Shown here: positions 1 through 8,600 of the stretch, in pieces
Layout of the letters: every line of letters begins with the position of its first letter
Position numbering within the stretch: the first letter of the stretch is position 1
NCBI RefSeq assembly: GCF_022780145.1
Contig: NZ_JALEXO010000143.1
Span: forward strand, 1 to 13,028
Length of the DNA stretch: 13,028 bases
Direction: 5' to 3'
Origin: Intestinibacter sp.
GTDB taxonomy: Bacteria; Bacillota; Clostridia; Peptostreptococcales; Peptostreptococcaceae
Notes under the pieces: model-generated
What the model was told of the DNA's origin: nothing
Seen by the model: the letters and a program-made list of their open reading frames with translations, nothing else
The model's database searches: none
Program-made: the position numbers and the translations under genes

Positions 1-767
1 TAGACTTATTTCACAATGAGATCGAAGCTAATAGGGACGACATAGGATTAGTTTTGTCATATCAGGATATATTGAGAAACTCAGAGCAAAATAAGATGTC
101 GGCTCTTTTGTCTATAGAAGAAGGAGCTTGTTGTCAGGGAGATTTAGGTATTCTTAGAAATTTTTATAGACTAGGAGTTAGGATGATGACTCTTACTTGG
201 AATTATGAAAACGAGCTTGGATTTCCCAATGAAATAATAGATGGCGAGTTAGTTGTTGATAGAGGATTGAAGAAAACTGGATTTGAATTCATAGAAGAAA
301 TCGAAAGATTAGGTATTATAATAGATGTTTCACATTTATCAGATGCAGGCTTTTACGATATACTAGAAAATACTAAAAAGCCTTTTGTAGCTAGCCATTC
401 AAATGCGAGAGGATTGTGTAACAATAAACGTAATTTAACAGATGATATGATAAAAAAATTATCAGATAGAGGTGGAGTTATGGGAATTAATTTCTTCTCA
501 TATTTTTTAAACGACAATGCTACTTCTAGTTCTGATGCTAAAATAGACGATATGATAGCACATATGAAGTACATAAAAAATATAGGCGGAATCGAATGTA
601 TCGGTCTTGGAAGCGACTTCGACGGAATCAGCTGTAGAGTCGAGGTAGAGAACGCATCAAAAATGCAAATTTTAGCGAAAAAAATGAAAAAAGAAGGATT
701 TACGGAGGATGAAATAGAACATATATTCTATAAAAATGTTTTGAATTTATTTAAAGAAGTACTTTAA
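1..767 (+). CDS. Membrane dipeptidase (peptidase family M19), 5'-truncated by the window edge
   Basis: The product is a zinc-dependent dipeptidase of the renal/membrane dipeptidase family, which hydrolyses dipeptides, often including D-amino-acid ones. Visible family motifs are the bridging-glutamate segment SIEEGA (about 111-128) followed by LTWNYENELG, DVSHLSD with a metal-ligand His at 333-335, ASHSNARGLC with a second His at 396-398, KRNLTD carrying the conserved Arg, and GSDFDG with the conserved Asp at 615-617. The N-terminal HxD metal pair is absent because the gene starts off the left edge. The frame stays open to base 3 and reads DLFHNEIEANRDDIGLVLSY before a TTG at 54, so that TTG should not be taken as the start. 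The coding frame begins at base 3. About 254 residues are present, where full-length relatives are a little over 300 as I recall them. The gene ends with tandem TAA codons (765-770). Nothing ties it functionally to the repair operon downstream. Confidence 0.93.
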   Translation, partial: DLFHNEIEANRDDIGLVLSYQDILRNSEQNKMSALLSIEEGACCQGDLGILRNFYRLGVRMMTLTWNYENELGFPNEIIDGELVVDRGLKKTGFEFIEEIERLGIIIDVSHLSDAGFYDILENTKKPFVASHSNARGLCNNKRNLTDDMIKKLSDRGGVMGINFFSYFLNDNATSSSDAKIDDMIAHMKYIKNIGGIECIGLGSDFDGISCRVEVENASKMQILAKKMKKEGFTEDEIEHIFYKNVLNLFKEVL

Positions 768-785
768 TAAATATGTAAGAGGTCG

Positions 786-815
786 AAGCTTGCTAAATGC
801 AGGCTTTAATCTTTT
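786..815 (+). terminator. Probable weak intrinsic terminator after the dipeptidase gene
   Basis: AAGCTTGC (786-793) can pair with GCAGGCTT (799-806) across a five-base loop (TAAAT). This gives an eight-pair stem with one G-U pair, followed by the T-rich tract TTTAATCTTTT (805-815). It lies 18 bases after the dipeptidase stop and ends before the Shine-Dalgarno of the next gene. The stem is short and the T tract is interrupted, so read-through is likely. The alternative is a leader hairpin for the downstream operon, or chance. Confidence 0.45.
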
Positions 816-818
816 GAG

Positions 819-828
819 AGAAGGTGAT
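819..828 (+). promoter_or_regulatory. Ribosome binding site that sets the GTG start at 832
   Basis: AGAAGGTGAT resembles the consensus AAGGAGGTGAT. Its AGAAGG core (819-824) ends seven bases before GTG 832, a normal spacing. This supports 832 over the upstream in-frame TTG at 790, which lies inside the hairpin at 786-806. Confidence 0.6.
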
Positions 829-831
829 GGT

Positions 832-2706
832 GTGAAAAATTTATTTACGAGCTTAGAGGATAGAAAAAATATTGTAAAAAAATATTTAGAGATAATAAAA
901 AACAACAATTTTAAATCGAATAATATATTGATGCTAGTCGACAATAATGTGATTAGATTAAATTACATAAGACAGATGAATTTGGATTTGAGTGAGGAAC
1001 TCAAAATATGTACTTACAGTCAATTTGTAAGAGAGGAGATTACAAAGTACTGGCCTATTATATCTGGTGTTTGTAAAGATATAGTAAATAAAAGCTTGTC
1101 TCCGATTTTTATATCGACTAATTTAAAGACTTATATATTTGAGACCAAGGTGGCAGATAATAGAAATCAAAAAAATTACTTTGCAGATATTACGGGGACT
1201 AATAGATCTATAGCTTCTAATATTGTGAATAATTTAGATCATGCTATCTATAACGATATAGACTATAGGACTATAGGTGAGAAAATATACAATTCAAAAT
1301 CTAATAAAGACAATATAGACAGATTTTCGTATAGCCAAATGGACGAGATAATAGGCGAATATATGCAGGAAATGCTCAAAAATTCTATGGTGGATAATAG
1401 CATCAGTGTTTATTTATACAATAATTATTTGTTAAAGGATGAGCTTTATTTAGAGCAACTATCTGAGAGATATGATTATTTATTTGTGGATGATTTGCAA
1501 AATATAGGTGCTAGTCAGGTATCGCTAATAGATTTTTTTGATAAACGAGATAAGGAGATATATCTTTATTTAGACGGTAATAAATATTTTTCTTCTTTTA
1601 TAAAAAATGATCTAAAATATGTATGCGATAATTTACTAGAAGAGGATCAATATTATTCGAATGTAGGTATTTTTGATTTAATAAATATGCCTGTAAAGAT
1701 AGAACTAGATCAATCTAGTCAATTATACAGTGAGATGATAGCTAGAATAATAGATAAGGTAAAAGAGCTAGTTGGTAAAGGCGTATCTATGGGGGATATA
1801 TGTATAATAACTCCTGTCAATACACCTGTGTTGGATTACGACATTTCAACTGAGCTTGAAAAAAGCAAAATAGAGGTTTTGAGCACTAAAAAGGACAGCA
1901 AAATTATAGATTATCCATATGGAAATCTTCTATATGTGGCAGTGGCAATTTTCTGCAAACTCCAAAATCACGTCAAGGAAGAGGAATTTATAAATTTTAT
2001 CCAAATTCTATTTGATGTAAATAGAATAAAATCATGTAAAATATACAAAAATAGGGATAAAGATGAATCTTATATAGAGATAATAAAATATATAGAAGAA
2101 AAGAGAGATGAAAATTTAAGCATAGGAGAATTTTTAATAAAATTCTACATAGATAAGGTTTTGAATTTAAAAGAAGGCAGAAAAAACGTGTCGATTTGCA
2201 AAAATATAGTTTCGGAAAGTGAAGCTTTTACAGAGTGTTTGGATAAATTGGATTTAAAGGATAATAAGAGCAAGGAGGAGATTTTCTTAACTTCTCTGAA
2301 GAGATTTATAAAGGACTACTTTGTAGCTAGGGATATAGAGGATATAAAATCGCAGGATAAAGTATTGATAAGCACGCCTTTTTCGTATATATACAATAGA
2401 ATAAATAGAAAGGTTCAAATCTGGGTAGATATAGGCAGCAATGCTTGGAATATGAAAATCGAGAGAGACTTGTCGAATCCAATAGTTTTAAAAAAATCAT
2501 TTGAAGAAGGCAAAGTTTATACGAGTGAAATAGAAGACGACTACAAAAAGTACTACCTTTACAACACTGTTTACAATCTATTAAAATCGTGTGAAAGAGT
2601 ATATGCATATAAAAGCGACTACTCTATAAATGGGTATATTCAGGAGAGCGGATTGTACAGCTTAGTGCTTAGATTAATTGACAAGGGGGATGAAGATTTT
2701 GAGTGA
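832..2706 (+). CDS. Helicase-fold protein with degenerate SF1 motifs (ATPase-dead UvrD/AddB-like)
   Basis: The protein has about 624 residues from GTG 832, or 638 from TTG 790. I recognise no named gene, but it has the layout of an SF1A (UvrD-type) helicase with its catalytic residues lost. An ILMLVDNN strand (about residues 32-39) sits where motif Ia is expected, yet no GxGKT/S Walker A motif precedes it. ICTYSQF (59-65) resembles the TIHSF motif. YLFVDDLQNIGASQ (216-229) matches the FIDEYQDSNQVQ Walker B region with DDLQ replacing DEYQ. IYLYLDGNKYF follows at the motif III place. Near the C-terminus KVLISTPF...VQIWVDIGSNAW (about 510-533) resembles motif V without its HKSKG core. LYNTVYNLLKSCERVYAY resembles motif VI without the Arg of TRAK. 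The frame is intact and has no stop codons, so this looks like a maintained non-catalytic subunit rather than a decayed gene. Its end overlaps the start of the helicase gene, and the two are probably translated together and may bind each other. By analogy with RecC, a scaffold or DNA-scanning role is an inference. Confidence 0.8.
   Translation: MKNLFTSLEDRKNIVKKYLEIIKNNNFKSNNILMLVDNNVIRLNYIRQMNLDLSEELKICTYSQFVREEITKYWPIISGVCKDIVNKSLSPIFISTNLKTYIFETKVADNRNQKNYFADITGTNRSIASNIVNNLDHAIYNDIDYRTIGEKIYNSKSNKDNIDRFSYSQMDEIIGEYMQEMLKNSMVDNSISVYLYNNYLLKDELYLEQLSERYDYLFVDDLQNIGASQVSLIDFFDKRDKEIYLYLDGNKYFSSFIKNDLKYVCDNLLEEDQYYSNVGIFDLINMPVKIELDQSSQLYSEMIARIIDKVKELVGKGVSMGDICIITPVNTPVLDYDISTELEKSKIEVLSTKKDSKIIDYPYGNLLYVAVAIFCKLQNHVKEEEFINFIQILFDVNRIKSCKIYKNRDKDESYIEIIKYIEEKRDENLSIGEFLIKFYIDKVLNLKEGRKNVSICKNIVSESEAFTECLDKLDLKDNKSKEEIFLTSLKRFIKDYFVARDIEDIKSQDKVLISTPFSYIYNRINRKVQIWVDIGSNAWNMKIERDLSNPIVLKKSFEEGKVYTSEIEDDYKKYYLYNTVYNLLKSCERVYAYKSDYSINGYIQESGLYSLVLRLIDKGDEDFE
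2684..2689 (+). promoter_or_regulatory. Shine-Dalgarno-like AGGGGG that makes the helicase start ambiguous
   Basis: AGGGGG abuts ATG 2690 with no spacer but lies nine bases before the in-frame TTG 2699. A ribosome guided by this site would more naturally start at TTG 2699, giving MSEINYRKDQ. A start at ATG 2690 would need pairing further upstream. Both starts keep the gene overlapping the previous one, by 8 or 17 bases. Confidence 0.45.
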
Positions 2707-4903
2707 GATAAATTATAGAAAAGACCAAATACCTATAATAAACTACAGCGAGGGCACTATGGCAGTACCGGCAGTTCCAGGCGCTGGCAAGACCTTTATA
2801 GTCACTAATCTAGTAGCCAAGCTTTTGACTGAAAATAAAAACCAAAAGGGAAAAATCCTAATCCTGACATATATGAACAGTGCAGTCAACAACTTCAAAG
2901 GAAGAATCAAAAAAATTCTAGAGGAAAAGGGCATCGAGTCCACAAATGGATTTGAAGTCATGACTATACATTCGCTTGCAGTCAAGATAATCAAGGAAAA
3001 GCCAGAGGTCATGATGCTGAGTGATGAATTCAATATAGCCGACGAGCTACAAAAGACTGTGATATTAAACGATTGTATAAGCACATTTAGAGCTAGCGGT
3101 GGAGAGACAGCTTTTAGGTATTTTTTAAAAGAACAAAAAAATCCAACGTGGTACCAGAGACAGCTAGATGCTTGGGAGGGTGGATTTTTCGATTTAGTTT
3201 CAAGTGCAATAAGCTCTCTAAAGTACAACGATATAACCCCTAAAAAGCTAGACGAGATGACCTATAGCAATAAGGGAATTTTAAAAATAATAACTTTTAT
3301 ATATAAAGAATACGATAAAAAATTAAAACAAAACGGCCTTTTAGATTACGACGATTTGTTGATTTACGCGTACAAGACTCTATGTGTAGATGAAGGCTTG
3401 AGGGAGAAATTTCAAAACAAGTACAGATATGTATTCGAGGATGAGTGCCAGGATTCAAATGAGATTCAAGGAAAAATAATTAAATTAATCTGTGAAAAGA
3501 GCAATAATTTAGTCAGAGTTGGAGATATTAACCAAAGTATAACAGGTACATTTTCATCCTCAGATCCTAAATTTTTTAAGCAGTTTATGCACGATGCAGA
3601 GCACTGCTACGAGATGAATATGTCTAATAGAAGCTCTAAGGACATATTAAATCTGGCTAATAGCCTTGTAAAATTTGTATGTAACGAACTGAAACAGTTA
3701 GAATGCAGAGAGGCTCTTCAGGAAATCGAGATACAAACAGTAGAAAAGGGACAAGGTTACAAGGAAAATCCACAGCCAGATGGATATCAAATAAGCACTA
3801 GATGGTACAATACATTTGAAGAGGAAATAGAAAAAACTGTCAGATATGTAAAAGGTATAAAAAACAAATATCCAGATAAAAGCATAGGTATATTGGTTCC
3901 TTATAACGCACAGGTAAGTCAAGTTGCAAAAGTGCTTGAAAGAGAAGAATTAGAATTTGAGGAGTTAGGTCCAAATTCAAAAAATAAGAGAAGAGTTATA
4001 AATAATTTAGCAGATATAATAGATTTTATAATAAACTGCGATAAAATAGATAAGCTTATAAAAGTGCTTTCAGATGTATTTATCAAGACAGATAATAAAG
4101 AAGGTAAAAAGGATTTTCTAAATATGCTAGAAAAGTATAGCGTCGAGGAGCTTTTATACACAGATATAAAGGACAAACCTCTAATAATAGACGATAAATG
4201 TGAGATGTATGTAACTTTTAAAAGAGGATTAGATGTTTTAGTTGAAATTTTAGATTATTCTACTATAAGAATAGACAAGCTAATTTTATTTATAAAGGAC
4301 AGACTTGTTCTAGAAGAAGAGGAAAAAGCACTCGTCGATTATGTGGCATTTTACGTCAGATATTTGATAAATGAAACTCCGAACTTAACCTTGAAAGAGG
4401 TATTAGATGTCTTATCAGATGGAAGCAATAAGGTATTCAATCATATAATAGATGTAGTTTATGAGATAAATGGGTATGAACCACAGCCTGGAAGTATAAC
4501 AGTTTGCAATTACCACAAATCAAAGGGTATGGAATGGGACTGTGTATTTCTACTTCAAATGACTCAGTATAATTTCCCGGATAATATAAATTGTAAATTC
4601 CAGTGCGACAAATGGTATTTAAAGGACAAATACAAAAATACAGAGGCACTGATTAAAAGCCAGATAGATTTGATTGTAAATGGAAAATTGACAGAAAATC
4701 ATTATAAACAGACTAAAATCGATTTGATAAATGAAAAAATCAGATTATTATACGTTGGAATAACTAGAGCAAAGGAAATGCTTATAATGTCCGGTAGCAG
4801 TTTCAAAACAGAAGAAGACAACAAAAAGCAAGAGCAAAGGCCTTGTCTATATTTGAGAAAATTAAACGAAATAATAAAAAGAGAGAAGGAGATGATTAAA
4901 TAA
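2690..4903 (+). CDS. UvrD-like SF1A ATP-dependent DNA helicase without nuclease domain
   Basis: This is an ATP-driven translocase/helicase of about 737 residues with a full set of SF1A motifs (numbered from ATG 2690). It has a Q-motif glutamine in YRKDQIP (Q13) and Walker A in AVPGAGKT (31-35). ILILTYMNSAV is motif Ia and VMTIHSLA the Ic-type motif. VFEDECQDSN carries Walker B, DECQ at 251-254. VGDINQSITGTF is motif III, MSNRSS motif IV, NYHKSKGMEW (about 606-615) motif V and RLLYVGITRAKEML (from 685) motif VI. The protein ends about 40 residues after motif VI and has no RecB-type nuclease domain. The AVPAVPGAGKT style of Walker A differs from UvrD/PcrA (usually AGAGSGKT) and from the AddA copy in this operon, so this is not pcrA. 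A dead helicase-like gene overlaps its 5' end and a nuclease gene overlaps its 3' end by one base, which suggests it is the motor of a three-protein complex. ATG 2690 is given as the start; TTG 2699 has better spacing from AGGGGG. Confidence 0.9.
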   Translation: MKILSEINYRKDQIPIINYSEGTMAVPAVPGAGKTFIVTNLVAKLLTENKNQKGKILILTYMNSAVNNFKGRIKKILEEKGIESTNGFEVMTIHSLAVKIIKEKPEVMMLSDEFNIADELQKTVILNDCISTFRASGGETAFRYFLKEQKNPTWYQRQLDAWEGGFFDLVSSAISSLKYNDITPKKLDEMTYSNKGILKIITFIYKEYDKKLKQNGLLDYDDLLIYAYKTLCVDEGLREKFQNKYRYVFEDECQDSNEIQGKIIKLICEKSNNLVRVGDINQSITGTFSSSDPKFFKQFMHDAEHCYEMNMSNRSSKDILNLANSLVKFVCNELKQLECREALQEIEIQTVEKGQGYKENPQPDGYQISTRWYNTFEEEIEKTVRYVKGIKNKYPDKSIGILVPYNAQVSQVAKVLEREELEFEELGPNSKNKRRVINNLADIIDFIINCDKIDKLIKVLSDVFIKTDNKEGKKDFLNMLEKYSVEELLYTDIKDKPLIIDDKCEMYVTFKRGLDVLVEILDYSTIRIDKLILFIKDRLVLEEEEKALVDYVAFYVRYLINETPNLTLKEVLDVLSDGSNKVFNHIIDVVYEINGYEPQPGSITVCNYHKSKGMEWDCVFLLQMTQYNFPDNINCKFQCDKWYLKDKYKNTEALIKSQIDLIVNGKLTENHYKQTKIDLINEKIRLLYVGITRAKEMLIMSGSSFKTEEDNKKQEQRPCLYLRKLNEIIKREKEMIK

Positions 4904-5646
4904 TGAATGAAAAACTTAAACACTTTGTCTACAGTCAGAATTCACTTAACACATTTAAATCATGTCCTTTGAAGTTTAAATATAAATACATAGATAATAT
5001 AAACTGGAAGTTCGAAGGTATAGAGAGCAGAGAATACTACAAGGGCTTAAAAACAGGAAGTGAATTTCACTTATTGTGTGAAAGGTATTTTAAAAATATT
5101 CCAATTGGAGAAAATATAAGTGATGAGTTTAAATCTTGGATAGAAAAAGTCAAAAACTTGATTCCAATCGAACATTCGAAGGTTTATCTACCTGAGTATG
5201 AGGTTAGAACTAAAATATATGGAAGCTATTTATCTGCAAAATACGACTTAGTCATAATCGGCGAGAATAGTATAGAAATTTGGGATTGGAAAACGGAGTC
5301 TCAAAAGACAAGCTATAAAAATATTGAAAGTAGAATGCAGACAGTAGTTTATATGTATTTAGCAAAGGAGATTATCGCTAAAATCTATAAAAAGGATATT
5401 CCTTATGAAAATATAACTATGAATTACTTTAGATTGAAAATAGATCAAAAACCTATAACTATAGCTTACACAGAGGAAAAACATATCAGAAATAAATCTA
5501 TTATAGAGAATTATATAAATAATATAGAGAGTATAGATTTTGATGGGTATATAGATAAAAATAAAAAGCACTGTAAATACTGCGAGTTTAACAAGCTATG
5601 TAATAATCAATCTATAAATTACGAAATGATAAAGGAGGAGGAGTGA
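4903..5646 (+). CDS. Stand-alone PD-(D/E)XK nuclease with Fe-S cluster signature (RecB/AddB/Cas4-type)
   Basis: This 247-residue protein consists of little more than a RecB-family nuclease domain. The N-terminus YSQNSLNTFKSCPLKFKY resembles the start of the AddB C-terminal nuclease and carries C21. H56 in GSEFHLL, D115 in SAKYDLVI, D128 and K130 in WDWKTES and Q146 in RMQTVVYMYL fit the H, D, D/E-x-K and QxxxY active-site motifs. C224, C227 and C233 form Cx2Cx5C near the C-terminus and with C21 give the four ligands of a 4Fe-4S cluster. AddB in this operon has the same Cx2Cx5C spacing. The gene starts at ATG 4903 within TAATG, overlapping the helicase stop by one base. An AAGGAG sequence lies about 11 bases upstream. 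It probably cuts the strand unwound by the neighbouring helicase. Cas4 shares the fold and cluster, but no CRISPR array or other cas gene is visible here. Confidence 0.88.
   Translation: MNEKLKHFVYSQNSLNTFKSCPLKFKYKYIDNINWKFEGIESREYYKGLKTGSEFHLLCERYFKNIPIGENISDEFKSWIEKVKNLIPIEHSKVYLPEYEVRTKIYGSYLSAKYDLVIIGENSIEIWDWKTESQKTSYKNIESRMQTVVYMYLAKEIIAKIYKKDIPYENITMNYFRLKIDQKPITIAYTEEKHIRNKSIIENYINNIESIDFDGYIDKNKKHCKYCEFNKLCNNQSINYEMIKEEE
5631..5638 (+). promoter_or_regulatory. Strong ribosome binding site for addB
   Basis: AAAGGAGG, inside the end of the nuclease gene, ends seven bases before ATG 5646. It selects ATG 5646 over the adjacent GTG 5643. TGATG at 5644-5648 joins the nuclease stop and the addB start. 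Confidence 0.7.
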
Positions 5647-8600
5647 TGGGACTTAGATTTGTATTTGGAAGAGGTGGCAGCGGAAAGAGCACCTATCTAT
5701 TAAATGAAATAAAAGCTCGAGTTCAAGACGATGAGACGACACCTGTTGTGCTATTAGTTCCAGAACAGTACTCTTTTGAAATGGAAAAAAAGGTTAGTTC
5801 ACTGTATTTAGGCGAGCAAAAGGACAAATATATGAGGACTAGAGTGTTCTCATTTAATACTATGAGTGCGTTCGTGTTCACTCAAGCAGGTGGTCTAACA
5901 GACGTAAATATAAATTCAAGTGGGAAGGCGATGATAACGTATAAGGCAATTGAAAATGTTTTAGACGATTTAAATGTATTTTCAAAGGCAGCTACACAGA
6001 CTGGATTTGTCGGTTCTATGAGTGAGATGATAAGTGAGCTAAAGCAGTACAACGTAAATTACGATATGCTTGAATATATTTCAGAGGATATACAAAACGA
6101 GACTCTTAAGCTAAAACTAAAGGATATAAGCAAGATTTATGAAGCGTTTGAAAATCAATTACACGAAAATTATATAGATTCTCAGGATATGTTAGGTTCG
6201 CTAGCTCAGAAATTGGAGAAGACTACTTATTTTGACGGGAGCTACATATATATAGATGAGTTCACAGGGTTTACTCCTAAGCAGTACTCGATTTTAGCTG
6301 GTTTGATGAGAAAGGCGAAGGAAGTGACGATATCTCTTACAGTAGATAGTGTGAATTATTTGCAATACAGAAAAAACGATCCTTTTTCAAGAACTAAGTA
6401 CACTTATGAGAAGCTAAGAAAAATAGCTATGGACAATGGAATAAAGATAAATTCACACGTGGATTTAAATAAGGGTAAGATAAAGAGATTTGAAAATAAC
6501 GACGAGCTACTTCATTTAGAGAGATATTACAACGCCTACCCATATAGGGAGTACGAAAAGGATGTCAATTACATCAAGGTCAAGGAATTCAACAACCTAT
6601 ACGATGAGGTAGAGCATATCGCCAAGGAGATAGTAAATTTAGTCAGAGATAAAAACGTGAGATATAGAGATATAACTGTCGCTACTAGAGATTTAAATAA
6701 ATACGACTTTTTAGTACATTCTATATTCGACGAATACGAAATACCTAATTTCATAGACAAGAAAAGAGATATAAAGTCGAACCCAATAGTAGTTTTGATA
6801 ACTTCAGCTCTTGAAATGAAAAATAAGAGATATTCGTATGAAGTAATGTTTAGATACTTAAAAAGCGGATTTATAGGGTTAACAGTAGATGAAGTCAGTC
6901 TGATAGAAAATTACGTAATATTAAACGGCATAAAAGGCAAAAAATGGCTAGAAGAAAAATGGGAGTACAGAGCCATAAACAATTACAACGCTGATATGTC
7001 AGAGGAAGAAGCTACTACTATAGATAGAATAAATCAAATAAAAGATAGAGCGCTAAACCCTGTTTTAAAGCTACAGGAAAATCTAAAGGGCAAGAAAAGC
7101 TGCAGAGAAATATGTAGATGTATATACGATTTTTTAGTCGAATTAAATATGGAGCAAAATATATACGATTTAGTCGAGAGCTTCAAGGAAAAAGGAGAAC
7201 TAGATATCGCGAGCCAGTATTCTCAGGTTTGGGATATAGTGATAGATATACTAGATCAAATTGTAGAAATAATGGGAGATGATGTAGTCTCAATAGATAA
7301 ATTCGTAAAAATAATAGGTCTTGGATTTGAGGAGTACGAGCTCGGATTAGTCCCTCCGAGTGTAGATCAGGTCTTAGTAAGTAGTGTAGACAGAATGAAA
7401 AATCCAGACACGAAGTACCTTTATTTAATCGGAGTTACAGATGGAGTATTTCCTTTGATTTCAAAGGAAAAGGGAATACTTAGCGACAAGGATAGAAATA
7501 CTCTACTAGATAGAGGAGTGGAGCTAGATATAGACAGCAAGACAAAGACTTTTGAGGAGCAGTTTTTAGTTTATAAGGCATTGACATCTACTTCTGAGAA
7601 TTTGATTTTGACTTATCCAGTTGCAGATTCAGAGGGAAAAAGCTTGAGACCTTCTATAATAATTTCTAGACTTAAAAAGATTTTCAAAAAACTAGAGGTA
7701 GAGAGCTACCTATTAGATTTAAAAAAGGAAACAGAAGAGGAAATGCTAGATGAGGTAACTGTAAAATCTCCTACATTTAACAGAATGGTCAACAAAATAA
7801 AGTCATTTGACAATGGAGAAGAGATAGAAAATCTATGGTTAGATGTCTATAGATATTTTGCAAATGACGATAAGTACGGCGAGATTACGACTAAGATAAT
7901 TTCAGGGCTTACTTACACAAATATGGTTCAAAATGTGTCTGAAGAAAAGATAAAGAAATTATACGAAACTAATAATTTAAGTATATCTAGACTGGAAAAA
8001 TACTCGTCTTGTCCATTTGCTTATTTTATACAATACGGTCTAAAGGCACAGGAGAGAAGAGAGTATTCATTTGCAGCACCTGATTTAGGTACATTTATAC
8101 ACAATATAATGTATGAGTTTTCAAAATCACTTGAAAAGGAAAATTTAACATGGAATGAAATCAACGAAGCTTATATAGAGAAAAAGGTAAATTCGATTGT
8201 AGATTTTATGATTTCGCAAATACCTGGGTTTATATTAAATAGCTCTCCTAGATATAAGTACTTGTCATATAGACTTAAGAGAATGCTGATTGCGGCGATC
8301 AATATAATCGCAACACAGATTAGATCTGGAGAATTTGAACCAATAGACTACGAAGTCAACTTTGGGCAAACAGGAAAATATCCGCCTATAAAGATAATAC
8401 TAGAGGATGGAAAGGAAATTAATCTAGTCGGTCAGATAGATAGAATCGACGAATTTGATGAAAATGACGATAAATACATCAGAATAGTAGATTACAAATC
8501 ATCTGACAAAAATATAAGCCTTACAGAAGTTTACTACGGACTTCAGCTTCAATTACTAGTCTATCTAGATGCGATATTGGAGAGCTTTATAAAGAAGGGA

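Noticed and set aside
54..56. TTG as the start codon of the dipeptidase gene
   Set aside because: The frame is open back to base 3 and the protein still lacks its N-terminal HxD metal site, so the true start is outside the window.
741..770. Promoter with TTGAAT at 741-746 and a -10 box near 764-770
   Set aside because: The candidate -10 sequences match TATAAT poorly, and AT-rich coding sequence produces such matches often.
790..792. TTG as the start of the dead-helicase gene
   Set aside because: It lies inside the hairpin stem, and the extra 14 residues look non-homologous. GTG 832 has a well-spaced AGAAGG and gives MKNLFTSLEDRK, which resembles the start I expect for this family. It cannot be excluded.
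832..2706. Pseudogene of a helicase
   Set aside because: The frame is intact for over 600 codons, carries its own ribosome site and overlaps a live gene, which fits a maintained non-catalytic subunit better than decay.
4903..5646. Cas4 of a CRISPR-Cas system
   Set aside because: The fold and cysteine pattern are shared with Cas4, but there are no repeats, no other cas genes, and the cysteine spacing equals that of the adjacent AddB.
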